DNA of 64,000 nucleotides from positions 14,557,580 to 14,621,579 of the forward strand of contig OY720344.1 of assembly GCA_963082975.1 (NCBI GenBank), in the 5' to 3' direction. Shown piece after piece: positions 11,315-22,032 of this stretch (position 1 is the first letter of the stretch; each line of letters opens with the position of its first letter). The notes below the pieces were generated by a model. It was given only the letters and a program-made list of their open reading frames with translations. It was not told the origin of the DNA and searched no databases. Origin of the DNA: Labia minor. Lineage: Eukaryota > Arthropoda > Insecta > Dermaptera > Spongiphoridae. A program made the position numbers and the translations under genes.

Positions 11315-14300
11315 ATGCCACCAAAGACAAAAGTGCAAAAAAGCGAAGAGGAATCAGACAGTGAACATCAACCGGAAGTAATTAAACATAAGCTTGGTAC
11401 ATTTAATCAAGAGCTAATTGATGAAATCCGCGCACTTCGAACATCTCCATCAGTTCCAGTTACTCGTTCTGGTAATTTTTCTAAATGCACTAGTCGTTTT
11501 GATGGAAGTGAAAAATCCGATGTCGATGCCTTTATGGATTCAATTACAACATTTAAGGATTGTGCAAACGTTTCGGACGACAACGCTCTTCGTGGAATCT
11601 CCATGCTTTTAGAAGGAACAGCAGCTACGTGGTGGAAAGGTATTAAAGACTCTGTGGAAACTTGGAATGATGCTGTTACATCATTAACCAATGCCTTTTC
11701 ACGAAGATTGCCTCCTCACTTAATCTTTAGACAGATATTTTCAAGAGAGCAAAATGATAATGAATCCACCGAGCTTTTCATTTGCTACATTCGATCGCTG
11801 TTGGCTCAGTTGCCATATAAATTACCTGAGCAAGCACAGGTGGACATCGCGTTTGGCTTGATGCATATAACTATTCGTAAAAAGCTCAAAATTAAATTCG
11901 AGTCATTCCAAGATCTACTGGACTCGGCTAGAGCCGTTGAATACGCTAGACTCGACGTTAACCAACTTACCTTAAAACAACCTGCAGCCAAAGCTCCTGA
12001 AAATCGGAAGTCAGAACAAGTAAAAAAATTCCGTCTCCGGTGCGATTTTTGTAAAAATTTTGGTCATCTTGAGGATATCTGCCGCAAGAAGAAAGCCAGA
12101 CAAGAAAAATCAGCGAATCAGCAGTCATTTTCCGTTCCAAGAAATCAAGTCTCAAGTCCAACTATTAGTTGTTTTGGATGTGGAACAATCGGGTACGTAA
12201 AGAGCAACTGTCCAAACTGTTCTAAATCCACCACATCCGTAAATTCTCCCTTTGTATTTTCCTCAGTCCTCTCCCCAGATGAAAACTCCGTCTGTAGACC
12301 GATGATACCTGTAAAGATTTTAGGGTTAAATGGTACAGCCTGTTTAGACACTGGGTCTAAGAGAAGTATTGCAGGGTCACAACTCTACGAGATACTGCTG
12401 AGGGAAGGAATTTCCTTCAAGGAAGAAGAAATGTACATCAAACTTGCCGATGGTAAGGAACAAAAAGTTCTTACTAGAATCTTCCCCATAGATATAATTA
12501 TTAGTAATCGAGCAACAAAAATTGATTTAGTAGCGATACCCCAATTCTCAGAGTGTAACACCCTTCTAGGAATCGATTTCATGGGAAAAAGCAAAATCAT
12601 TATCGATGTTGCCAACCAGGAATGGTTTTTCAGCGACTCCCCAGAGAATAGATGTAGATTCCTACCCGAATTACTAAACACATCAACACAACTTCCAGTA
12701 GCCGTCGTCGCGTCAACCGAGCCTGAAGAATCCGGCTTGATGAAATTACTGGAAGAATACAAAGATGTGTTCTCGGCGATCAAGGAGCCGACTACTCTTG
12801 CAGAGCATGTTATTAAATTAAATGATGATACTCCAGTCGCCATGCCACCATATAGGCTATCTCCCATAAAAAGAGTAATTTTGGAACAGGAGATAGAGAA
12901 AATGTTGGCTGACGACATCATAGAAGAATGTGAGTCTCCATATGCTTCTCCCGTCGTTCTAGTTCCAAAAAAAGATGGAACCGTTCGCGTATGTGTTGAT
13001 TACAGACGCCTTAACAATATTACCGTTCCTGATCGCTATCCACTTCCGCGATTGGAAGAATTATTGCATTCCGCTGGTAAATCTAGATTCATGACGACAT
13101 TAGACTTGAAGTCCGGTTATTGGCAGGTACCTGTAAGAAAAGAAGATAGAGATAAAACCGCCTTTACTACACCAATTGGGAATTTCAGATGGAAAAGAAT
13201 GCCTTTTGGTCTCCGCAATGCCCCCGCAACATTTCAACGACTAATTGACCGTTTCAAATCTGGACTTCGAGACATATGCATCTTCGCCTATTTAGACGAT
13301 ATTATTATAATTTCTCCCACTCTCGAAGAGCATCTTGAAGATCTTCGTCGTGTATTTACACGACTCAGAGAGTTTAAATTACGTGTTAATCGTGGGAAAT
13401 GTCAATTTATGACTCCTGAAGTCAAGTTCTTGGGACATGTAATAACACAAAACGGGATTAAACCCAATCCTGAAAAAATTTCAGCCCTTGTCGACATGCC
13501 AAGGCCTCATAATGTAAAAGAACTACTTACCTTCCTACAAACTGGTTCATGGTTTCGAAAATTCATTCCCAATTACGCCGAAATTGCACGCCCTCTCAGT
13601 AATTTGACTAAGAAAAATGCCAAGTGGTCATGGGGACCCGAACAGGATGTCGCTTTCGAAACCTTAAGGTCACTATTAACCTCAACCCCTATATTGAAAC
13701 CAGCAGATCCGACGCTTCCTTTCTGTCTTCGAACGGATGCCAGCTCCTATGCTCTAGGGGCAGTTTTAATGCAGGGGGAGTCTGATGATCAACGCCCTGT
13801 CGAATATGCTAGTCGATTATTGACTCAAGCTGAAAGAAATTACAGCACTACTGAAAGAGAAGCGTTAGCAGTGCTTTGGGCAATGGAAAAGTTTAGAGGC
13901 TATGTTGAAGGAACCAGTGTACATATAACTTCAGATCATCAACCCCTCCGATGGTTAATGACTCTCAAGTCGCCCAGTGGAAGACTCGCTAGATGGGCTT
14001 TAGCATTACAATCATACGATCTAAAAATCGATTACTTACCTGGACGTTGCAATGTGATAGCTGACACCTTATCACGACCGCCAGCAATAGATAATGACAT
14101 CACTATCTGTCATGTGAGTATGGACTTTCCTGTCGATTCAGCAGAAGAAATGCGAATCCTACAAGTTGCAGACGAAAGTATAAAAAAAATTATTGAATGT
14201 TTCGAAGCAGCAAATGACTCTTCAGATTTTGCTCGCTGGACTGAAAGAGGGTATATTCTTGTTAATGGGATACTATATAAATATACCTCTGATGGAGACG

Positions 14301-15496
14301 ACGAAAATGCCGCATTGGTGGTACCCCAATCGCAGATTGCAAAAATTCTTCATGATTATCACGATTCTCCAACAGCTGGTCATTATGGGTTGGAAAAAAC
14401 CATAAACAAAATAAGCTCTCGATACTACTGGACGGGAATGCGACGTTCGATAGAAAACCATATAAAATCATGCTTGAGTTGTCAACGGTTTAAGCCTAGT
14501 AACTTAAAACCTGCGGGCTTACTCCAAACTCCAATACAACATAGAAGGTTTGAAATACTATCAATTGATCTTTTTGGTCCTCTGCCAACCACCAATCAAG
14601 GTAATAAATGGATTTTTATTGTTGAAGATACCGCCACTAGGTGGGTAGAACTTTTCGCTCTCAAAAGCGCCACAGCAGAAAACTGTGCAAAAATTCTGAT
14701 TGAAGAAGTAATATTGAGATATGGGACACCTAGACGTATCGTTAGTGATAATGGCCCACAATTTGTAGGAGAAGTAATGCAAAAGGTCGCGCATGTTCTA
14801 GGATTTAAGCAAAGTCTTACTCCTGTTTACCATCCGCAAGCCAACCCGGTCGAAAGAAAGAACAGGGATCTAAAAACGCAACTTGCTATACTCAGTTCGA
14901 AAAAGGAAAACCTATGGGATGAACATCTTGCTACTATTAGATTCGCTATGAACTCCACACTCTCACAGGCCACCGGCTTCTCTCCAGCATTTTTAAATTT
15001 TGCTCGCGAGCTAAGGACCCCGACGGATGTCGCCCGCGATTTAAGCGCTATAATTGAAAATTCTCCTTTTCTTCCTCAAATAACCCCATATCTTAGGAAC
15101 TTTGCAGAAACCTTAAAGGAAGCAAAGGAAGAGCATGAACGACAGCAAGATAGAAGTAAGGTTTATGCTGACGATGCAAAAAGAGTAGGACCTACGTACA
15201 AACCGGGAGATAAGGTTCTTGTGACTCTTCACGCTCTCAGCAAAGGTAAATTTGCACCTCGTAGGGACGGACCGTATCTAATCTTAACACAGGTATCATC
15301 CTCCAGTTATCAAGTATCCTCCCTCAATAATCCTTCCTCTCCTATTGGAATCTATCACACATCTTCCCTAACACCCTTTAAGGAACCCGTTGGTTCGGTT
15401 GCTCCTATTCCCGAACGACCACTCCGGAAAAGAGGACGCCCGAAGAAGAAATCGGTGCCTCCTTTTACAGCGAGCGGAACAACAACTCCAGGATAG
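11315..15496 (+). CDS. Gag-Pol polyprotein of Ty3/gypsy retrotransposon
   Basis: This 1393-residue single frame replicates the element through an RNA intermediate. Gag capsid-like region: about residues 60-215 (SRFDGSEKSDVDAF, ATWWKGI). Zinc knuckles follow: C243-C246-H251-C256, intact, and C286-C289-Y294-C299, in which Tyr replaces the expected His. The protease has D345-T-G. Reverse transcriptase spans about 510-690, with D597 and YLDD (D661, D662). RNase H has D808, E849 and D874. Integrase has an H1016/H1023/C1053/C1056 zinc site and a core of D1085, D1145 and E1180, with 34 residues between the last two, as in elements reading NPVER. A GPY module (1319-1321) and a C-terminal AT-hook-like GRP core (1374-1376) follow. 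The ATG at 11315 is the first that includes the whole Gag. Gag and Pol are in one frame, so no frameshift separates them; proteolysis would be needed. No stops or frameshifts are present. Confidence 0.97.
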   Translation: MPPKTKVQKSEEESDSEHQPEVIKHKLGTFNQELIDEIRALRTSPSVPVTRSGNFSKCTSRFDGSEKSDVDAFMDSITTFKDCANVSDDNALRGISMLLEGTAATWWKGIKDSVETWNDAVTSLTNAFSRRLPPHLIFRQIFSREQNDNESTELFICYIRSLLAQLPYKLPEQAQVDIAFGLMHITIRKKLKIKFESFQDLLDSARAVEYARLDVNQLTLKQPAAKAPENRKSEQVKKFRLRCDFCKNFGHLEDICRKKKARQEKSANQQSFSVPRNQVSSPTISCFGCGTIGYVKSNCPNCSKSTTSVNSPFVFSSVLSPDENSVCRPMIPVKILGLNGTACLDTGSKRSIAGSQLYEILLREGISFKEEEMYIKLADGKEQKVLTRIFPIDIIISNRATKIDLVAIPQFSECNTLLGIDFMGKSKIIIDVANQEWFFSDSPENRCRFLPELLNTSTQLPVAVVASTEPEESGLMKLLEEYKDVFSAIKEPTTLAEHVIKLNDDTPVAMPPYRLSPIKRVILEQEIEKMLADDIIEECESPYASPVVLVPKKDGTVRVCVDYRRLNNITVPDRYPLPRLEELLHSAGKSRFMTTLDLKSGYWQVPVRKEDRDKTAFTTPIGNFRWKRMPFGLRNAPATFQRLIDRFKSGLRDICIFAYLDDIIIISPTLEEHLEDLRRVFTRLREFKLRVNRGKCQFMTPEVKFLGHVITQNGIKPNPEKISALVDMPRPHNVKELLTFLQTGSWFRKFIPNYAEIARPLSNLTKKNAKWSWGPEQDVAFETLRSLLTSTPILKPADPTLPFCLRTDASSYALGAVLMQGESDDQRPVEYASRLLTQAERNYSTTEREALAVLWAMEKFRGYVEGTSVHITSDHQPLRWLMTLKSPSGRLARWALALQSYDLKIDYLPGRCNVIADTLSRPPAIDNDITICHVSMDFPVDSAEEMRILQVADESIKKIIECFEAANDSSDFARWTERGYILVNGILYKYTSDGDDENAALVVPQSQIAKILHDYHDSPTAGHYGLEKTINKISSRYYWTGMRRSIENHIKSCLSCQRFKPSNLKPAGLLQTPIQHRRFEILSIDLFGPLPTTNQGNKWIFIVEDTATRWVELFALKSATAENCAKILIEEVILRYGTPRRIVSDNGPQFVGEVMQKVAHVLGFKQSLTPVYHPQANPVERKNRDLKTQLAILSSKKENLWDEHLATIRFAMNSTLSQATGFSPAFLNFARELRTPTDVARDLSAIIENSPFLPQITPYLRNFAETLKEAKEEHERQQDRSKVYADDAKRVGPTYKPGDKVLVTLHALSKGKFAPRRDGPYLILTQVSSSSYQVSSLNNPSSPIGIYHTSSLTPFKEPVGSVAPIPERPLRKRGRPKKKSVPPFTASGTTTPG

Positions 15497-15520
15497 CATA
15501 CGAGACGTACATGCTATCCT
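15490..15520 (+). other. Perfect hairpin across the Gag-Pol stop codon
   Basis: AGGATAGCAT (15490-15499) is exactly inverted as ATGCTATCCT (15511-15520) around an 11-nt loop. The TAG stop (15494-15496) lies in the left stem, and the polypurine tract starts at the next base after the right stem. Confidence 0.8.
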
Positions 15521-15530
15521 GAGGGGGAGA
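15521..15530 (+). promoter_or_regulatory. Polypurine tract
   Basis: GAGGGGGAGA ends one base before the 3' LTR, in the place where plus-strand DNA synthesis is primed in LTR elements. Confidence 0.85.
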
Positions 15531-15531
15531 C

Positions 15532-15714
15532 TGTAACACCACTATCTGTCGCAAACTATCAAAGTGTCGCCTCTATCATTCGGCCTCTCTGATGACCGCT
15601 TGACGACGGATTGTATTGTATTGTATTGTATTGAATAAAATTGTAAATAAATTGTTAAATAAAAAATCATCAAAATTTCTTTTATCTTTCAAGAAAGAAC
15701 GAACCCCCGTCACA
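15532..15714 (+). repeat. 3' LTR of gypsy element
   Basis: This is a 183-bp direct repeat of the 5' LTR with no difference seen, followed by the CATA target duplication. Confidence 0.95.
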
Positions 15715-15718
15715 CATA

Positions 15719-16496
15719 TATAAATTTATATAGGTACCCTGTATATATGGCCTCAGGATACTTTATTTATTTATTAAATTATAATATAAATATTGAAGAT
15801 CTTTGAGAAAAAATTTAATTAAGCAAAATGTAAAAATTGAATACCAAATGGAAATTCCAATTGGAAATATTATCAATTATTATTACAAGTTGAACAAGAA
15901 AAGTAGAAAAAAAATTTTTTTGCAAAAAAAAAAAAAAAAAAAAAAAAAGAAAAGAAAAATCAAATTGGCATACAAAGTTCATTATAATAATTTTTGCCAA
16001 TACTAATTTATCCATTTTATTACATTTTTATAGCTAAGATTTTAAAAATGTTTCAGTTTTAACATAAAAAAGTCTAAATATTTATACTAATAAAATTTTA
16101 AGCTAACAACTATTTACTTCTTTCATTATATGAAAATAACAAATATTTTAAATTAATAAAAAGGAATTTTAATCATGAAGAAAAAATAGAATTAAGAATT
16201 TCGACCGGTCTTAATTTTTTGGTACCCCTTGTTCTGAAAAACTTGATTTCTCAGAGTTCTCGGGATGCTATATAAGGCTGTAAGGAGTCACTTTCCTACT
16301 AGGGGAATTTCAAATTAGAATTAGATTTAGAATAAAGCTTCCTTGTTGCAAATAGAACAAACAATAACAAAATAGAGATAGGAAAAATGAATACTTCTAA
16401 AACATTTACATTTTTTTTAATATTTACAAATATTAGAAATATGTTGTTTTTTTTTTGAATCGCATCATACTTAAATAAATAATATCTTAACACACT
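15719..16496. other. AT-rich spacer, nothing recognised
   Basis: A poly-A run lies at 15925-15948. The segment near 16200-16300 is slightly more balanced and contains GGTACCCC and TATATAAGG, but no coding frame. Confidence 0.5.
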
Positions 16497-16498
16497 AT

Positions 16499-16576
16499 GG
16501 GCGGGGCGGGTATTTGTACCCGTTGCGGGGACTGCCACTTATAAGCGGGGCGGGTATTTATACCCGTTGCCACTTA
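16499..16576. repeat. Tandem GC-rich repeat with hairpins
   Basis: The block GCGGGGCGGGTATTTGTACC and its near copy GCGGGGCGGGTATTTATACC occur about 40 bp apart, each followed by CGTTGC and then CCACTTATA. Each unit carries CGGGTA...TACCCG, a short hairpin, and a GGGGCGGG motif. This is striking against the AT-rich surroundings. It could be the end of an unrecognised transposon. Confidence 0.6.
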
Positions 16577-17021
16577 TATGAGGGATATATATTAGTTATC
16601 GTTTAAAATAAGTAATTTTAAGTGACACAAGGGAAAATATATATTAAATAAAATAGAAAATTAATATTATATTATACAATATAATCAAACAAAAAAAAAA
16701 AAAAAATTAATTTCAAAATATTTGAAACTTGTAGTTTCAGGGCGTTTTGAAATTAAAATTCTTTATAACATTTATGGACCGAAAATAGATGAAATCACTG
16801 TGGAATGGATAGGATTGCATAATAAAGAATTTTATTACCTCTTTGCATCCCTGTATATAATATTAGTTTGATTATAAAATCATTGTGGTTACGATATGGG
16901 ATGATCGGTTCGTGGAATGTGGTTCATATTGCATTTAACTTATTTTATATACCAATCCATATATTACCATATAATATAATATAATATAATATAAATTAGT
17001 ATTAGTATATAATATAAAAGT

Positions 17022-17060
<39 letters not shown>

Positions 17061-18337
17061 TTCAAAAACTGTAGCATGTATCAAAATTTCAATAAAAGAG
17101 CGAATAATTGTTTTAATTAGTTGATTGAAATTTCTTTAATCACATAATATAACTATGATATAATAATATTTCTTATTATATATCATTTTTGTTGCTGTGA
17201 CGAATAATTTGATCTAAATTCCATCCGCCCATGAATGGATGATTGATTGATCTTGACATCGATTCTAAAATGGAACATTTTCATACAGATGAAACCATAG
17301 TATATAATATCCTTTGCCCTTTTTTTTCTCGTATTAGTGAAGTGAAGTATGTCATTTTATGATAATAATTAATTAAAAATAATCTTAATGAATCATCATG
17401 GAAAGAGTAATTTTAATTATTCAATGGATTAGAAATCATCACTTGGAATCAGATGAGTTTGCATGGAATTAGGCCGATTTCTCTTCCAAGATTAAAATTG
17501 TATATATACATATATATATACTTTTTAGCCCTACTTAACCTAGATGGTATGAAAATTAAAATATTATCTAGAAAGCCAAGTAGGAAGTGGTTTGTCGTTA
17601 AATTCTTCAGGTGTCACTTACAAGCCAATTAAATATTATCCTTTTTTTTATTCTTAATTAAATCTCAATGTAAATTTTCTTTTGATTAAGAAGTCTTGCT
17701 TTACTAGAATATTGACAACTAAGAATGTAGTTTTTGCTTTATTTTACTTATAAGTAAATAAATACTAGTTTTCAAGAAATTTTTATTAAAATTTAAAATG
17801 TTTTTTTTAACGTTAGATTGAAAAAAACCTCGTGATTTTATGAAGTATATTTTATAACTAATTTTGTTGTTTTATATGAAATAATATATTCTATAATAAT
17901 ATAACAAATCACTAGGAATGATGATATAATATCGAGATAAGATAAACTAAAAACTTTCAATTTTCAATATTATAGTTAATTTCCTGATAAAACACAAGTT
18001 AAATGGATTTTCTCCGATAATGACTTAACGAGCAAATTATTACCTAGTAGAGGAATTTAAACTTACTTTTCAAATGTAATCACTTGTTTACTTAGTGACA
18101 GTCCCTTTACTACTACATAAAATGATATTGGGTTGTGAGTTCATTTTATAAAAACAAGAAATTTATAAAAAAAAATAGTGATAAACCAAAATCATATAAT
18201 ATTTAAAATTATTTGTATTTTTATATTTTATTAATATTACAGAAGAGTGTGTGAAATAAAATATTAAACTGTTTAAAAGTTATCTTAGGAAACAATATGT
18301 AATTTTAAATTCATTAATATTAAACAGTCTATCATTA
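16577..18337. other. AT-rich spacer with (TA)n and a small balanced island
   Basis: An AT dinucleotide array lies at about 17021-17060. At 17205-17290 there is a more balanced patch with GATTGATTGATCTTGACATC. No coding frame is supported. Confidence 0.45.
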
Positions 18338-18363
18338 CTATCTCGCTCAGAAAACAACATTGA

Positions 18364-18401
<38 letters not shown>

Positions 18402-18505
18402 AATTAAATTAAAAAAATGTTTATAGAAGCGAAGAATTGAAATAAATAGGTAAATACATTTGTATTATTGTATAGTATTGCGATCACGAAAATTTTCGAT
18501 GTATA
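18338..18505 (+). mobile_element. Family A fragment (A2) with extended terminus
   Basis: It begins ACTATCTCGC like family A, then has about 130 bp containing CAGAAAACAACATTGAT, a TTA array and GAAGCGAAGAATTGAAATAA. It then rejoins family A with TATAGTATTGCGATCACGAA. The same insert, inverted, occupies 35668-35806 in copy A4. The rest of the element is missing. Confidence 0.75.
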
Positions 18506-19132
18506 GATTAAAAAAAAATAAAATAAAATGACTTATAATACCTTAAGAGATCGGAATCATCAATTAAAAAGAATAATTTTTTTTTAAAATGTAACTTCAA
18601 ATTTCCAATCTATAAGTTTATGTGTGAATTATTTAAATTAATATAAAATATTTTAAAAAAATATTAAAATTTAATATAATTCTAGAATAAGAATAGGTAG
18701 ATTAAAAAAAAACTCTGGGTGGATTATATATAAGACAGATAATATGAAATTAAATGAGGATAGAAATTGGATGGAGATAGAGATTAGATGGAAAGGACCA
18801 ACCAGGAAGTGTCAGATAATAACACTTTAATACATGTAATAATTTTTGATCCCCATTATGGTATCTCTGCTGGTAAACATGAATATCATGAACATCAACA
18901 AAACTCAACCCTACTAATTCATTGATTAAAAGGTTATCTATTCCGATAAGCAAATAAATTCATAAATCAGTTGAACAACATCATCAACATCGAAACGTTG
19001 AATGAAGTGAATCCATCGGAGATGTAAAAAGAGATTTTTGAATTGAAACTCTCCTGAATGAATGTTTGGATTTCATTTAAACTACTAAACTATATTCATA
19101 TTATAATATTTATTATTTGAGCATTTATAGTG
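18506..19132. other. AT-rich spacer, nothing recognised
   Basis: No shared repeat and no convincing reading frame were found. Confidence 0.5.
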
Positions 19133-19345
19133 TAGGAAATAATTTAAATTAGGGCGCTGTGTGAAGGCTATGCAAGCGACACCTATGCTACAATATTTGC
19201 AACCTGTGGTTGTTTATGCTCTGGGACACACTCTTATGTAGTTGAATGTGGTGGTCGTTTTATGTTTGTGTTTGTTTACAATAAAGGATTGTTAATTTTG
19301 TTTATGATAATTAATTATTTTATTAAGTAATATCCTATAATAGAT
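19133..19345. repeat. LTR-like or MITE-like segment with TGTAGGAAAT end
   Basis: It starts TGTAGGAAATAATTT, like the 6969-7656 element, and ends near ATATCCTATA, a degenerate inverse of that end. The interior has GGGCGCTGTGTGAAGGC and a polyadenylation-like CAATAAAGG at 19281-19289. The evidence for one mobile unit is weak. Confidence 0.3.
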
Positions 19346-19374
19346 AGTTAAAAAACATATTCAGGTAATTGAAT

Positions 19375-19893
19375 ACAAAACGGGAAGCTTCAGGGATTTG
19401 GATGAAACTTTACCAGTGGATTCCTTTTTTTAATTTCAAAGAAACTTTTCTTATTCAATATTTTTCGGTCTCTTCTAGTTTATGAGATAAAAATTATTAA
19501 AATTTGAATATAAAAATCCATTGATATTCTATTTAGTTACCATGTTTTATTCATTTTGTCAGCAGAGGGCCTCACTAATTTTCGTGTGTTTTTTTCTCAG
19601 TTCGGTTTGGATATAGGCAAATTATTTAATTAATTAATTTTTATATATTTTATAATTTTCCTATATCCAAACCGAACTGAAAAAAAAGTGAATAATTAGT
19701 GAATTAGTCAGTAAAACATTATTAAATGACTGCTCATTCATAACTATTTTATCTGTCAAACTTTATTAATTATTAACTCGTAAACTATAATAGGAGAGAC
19801 CGAGAAATATTGCATAAGGAAAGTTTCTTTGGATTTAAAAAAGGTATACACTGCTAACAGTTTCATCCAAATAACTGAAGCTTCCCGTTTTGT
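19375..19893. mobile_element. Foldback element, copy 1 (long inverted repeat)
   Basis: The left arm starts ACAAAACGGGAAGCTTCA and the right arm ends with the exact inverse, TGAAGCTTCCCGTTTTGT. Arms of about 240 bp are inverted copies with many differences; they include AGTTCGGTTTGGATATAGG and CCTATATCCAAACCGAACT. A related copy is at 45.1 kb. There is no coding potential and no clear target duplication. Confidence 0.8.
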
Positions 19894-21832
19894 AAATAAT
19901 TATCCATATTTAAATGAAAAAAAATCCCAACTATATGTTAAAAGTAACTTCTTAGTTATTTTCATTTTAATGTTAATTTTACATTAATTAAACCAGGTTG
20001 ATAGGTTGATCTTTATAGTGGATGTCAGATCTACTTGAGGATGTCGCCCCCGTGAGCTCATAATTTCTCCACCCACCATTCTCATCCCCTTATATAGAGT
20101 AATCACGTCCTCTATCTACAACTAGCTGTTTTTCTTTACCTTACATCGTCTTTTCTATTTCCTGTTGATTCCTAGATAAATGGACAAGACCCCGATTTCA
20201 AATATAACATATAAGTTAAAAATGTATAATACGTATACCTATCCATTTATGCAATTTATTATATTACATTTTTCAAAAATATATATATATATAATTATTT
20301 AAAATAATACAACTAATTATTGTAATATCTGTTGTTTCAAATAAAAATTGTTCTGATGATGAAGAACAAAAAAAAATAATTAATTTTAATAAAAATTCAT
20401 TATTATTATTATTATTAAGGCAGTTTGTCCATAACACGATTGAATTTGGAAGAAGATAGAAATTGGATGGAGGTGGCTACAGAATTGTGGTTGCCGCTCC
20501 CAAGAATTGATAAGTAAAGAAAAGCAAAGAGATAGTTAGATATGAGTTAGATGCATTCAATAGATATAATAATATAATTTCTATAATTAATTTTTAAACT
20601 TGTTAGTCTTCCACTCCTACCACAAATTTAATTTTATTAAAAAAATTCTGATTTATATCTAAAAATTGAAATATGTTAATTATTTTTTCTTTTTTTTTTT
20701 TTTGTAAAATATTTAAAAAAAATAATTTGTGTATAATAGGAAATTGAAATTCCTTATTTACCCTGTCAGGTGTAACTAAAAATAAAATTATTCATGTCTA
20801 AAAAAATAAATATCGATATAATAATTCATCGTCTGTCTGACAAGAAGCTGATATTATTTATTAGCGTAGATAACTATGCATAAGTTATATATATATATAT
20901 ATATCGTTATCATTCGAAAGATCAATGGAATTTTAAATTTTAAGGGCGAAGCTTTGAAGTAACTTCTTATACTTTGATATATTCTTTATAAAATAGATCT
21001 ATATACTTGCTTGAGATGTTTGAGTAAATGTTTTATCATTAGAGAAGCCATTGATCGAAATTAATTTCCATCCATTCTCTTTATAGGGATTTTATTGTTA
21101 TTTGTTGTTTCGAGAAGATGAAGTAACATTTTCTATATTCCATCAGATAACCAGAATGAATCTTTTAAAAGTGAATGGTTGTCCCGATGCAAATGTTCCT
21201 CATAACTATAATCAAGATTCAAGTTGTCCTATAAAAATTAGTAAAGGGGGAGCTTTTATATTAAAATGTCTTTTTTTCATTTTCTGAATGAATTAAGAAT
21301 TTGACACACACTAGTAGTAATTTCCATTAATGTTTTTTTGTATTTTTAATCATCTCTAAAATGGCATGAATTTAAATATAAATGAAAGACCACTATTAGT
21401 AATCTTGTTTCAAATAATAAATTTGATTAATTTAAATAAAATCCTATTACTTCTTCGAAAGAGTCCAATGAATAGCAAAAATTGTTGATGATCATTGAAT
21501 GTTAGGTGTGGCTGATTTACCATGTTTAATAGCAGTAGTTTCTAGTTTGTCAATTTATATCAAATAATAATAATAAAATAGATAAAAAAAGGCACAAGCA
21601 AATTACCATATTTAAAGCAATATATTTGTATAATTTTTTTTAAAAAAAAAATGTACAATATATAAATTCTTTAAGAAAATAATAAATTTACTTTTAGGTG
21701 TAGGGATAAAGGTAAGATAAGATTTACAAGATACCAAAAACATTGTTCATGTAAACTTTTTATTGATTTGTAAATATGAATAGAATATATTTTTTTAAAT
21801 TTTTTTTTTTTGGAATTCACTAAATAATGAGA
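19894..21832. other. AT-rich spacer with weak islands
   Basis: Balanced patches at 20005-20190 and 20430-20545 share no repeat that I can name. They contain purine-rich GAAGATAGAAATTGGATGGA, also seen near 18760, which suggests an old repeat. No gene is supported. Confidence 0.4.
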
Positions 21833-21880
21833 AATACCTGGAACACCGAGCTATCGCTCAACCCTTTAACAAATATTTTA
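21833..21880 (-). repeat. Family C terminal fragment
   Basis: ACACCGAGCTATCGCTCAAC with its flanks is the inverse of the 39640-39670 terminus. The hairpin GAGC-TATC-GCTC is retained. Confidence 0.6.
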
Positions 21881-22032
21881 ATTATTTAACAATTACAATT
21901 TTTTTACAATTTTTACATTTATTACAATTATTAAATGAGTTTTTTTTAAAAAAGGCACATCAAAAATTTGTTTCCTAAAATGATACAAATGAATTAAAAT
22001 AATTCGATTTCCAATTCAAGATGAAATAAGTT

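Larger units (their letters stand above)
10909..15714 (+). mobile_element. Complete Ty3/gypsy LTR retrotransposon
   Basis: The element is 4806 bp long and is flanked by CATA at 10905-10908 and 15715-15718. Both 183-bp LTRs start TGTAACACC and end CGTCACA; I find no difference between them by eye. A primer-binding-site candidate lies 2 bp inside the 5' LTR and a polypurine tract abuts the 3' LTR. One open frame encodes Gag, protease, reverse transcriptase, RNase H and integrase in that order. This order, with integrase after RNase H, identifies Ty3/gypsy (Metaviridae-type) rather than copia. There is no envelope-like frame. Identical LTRs imply insertion very recently on an evolutionary scale. 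Confidence 0.97.
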
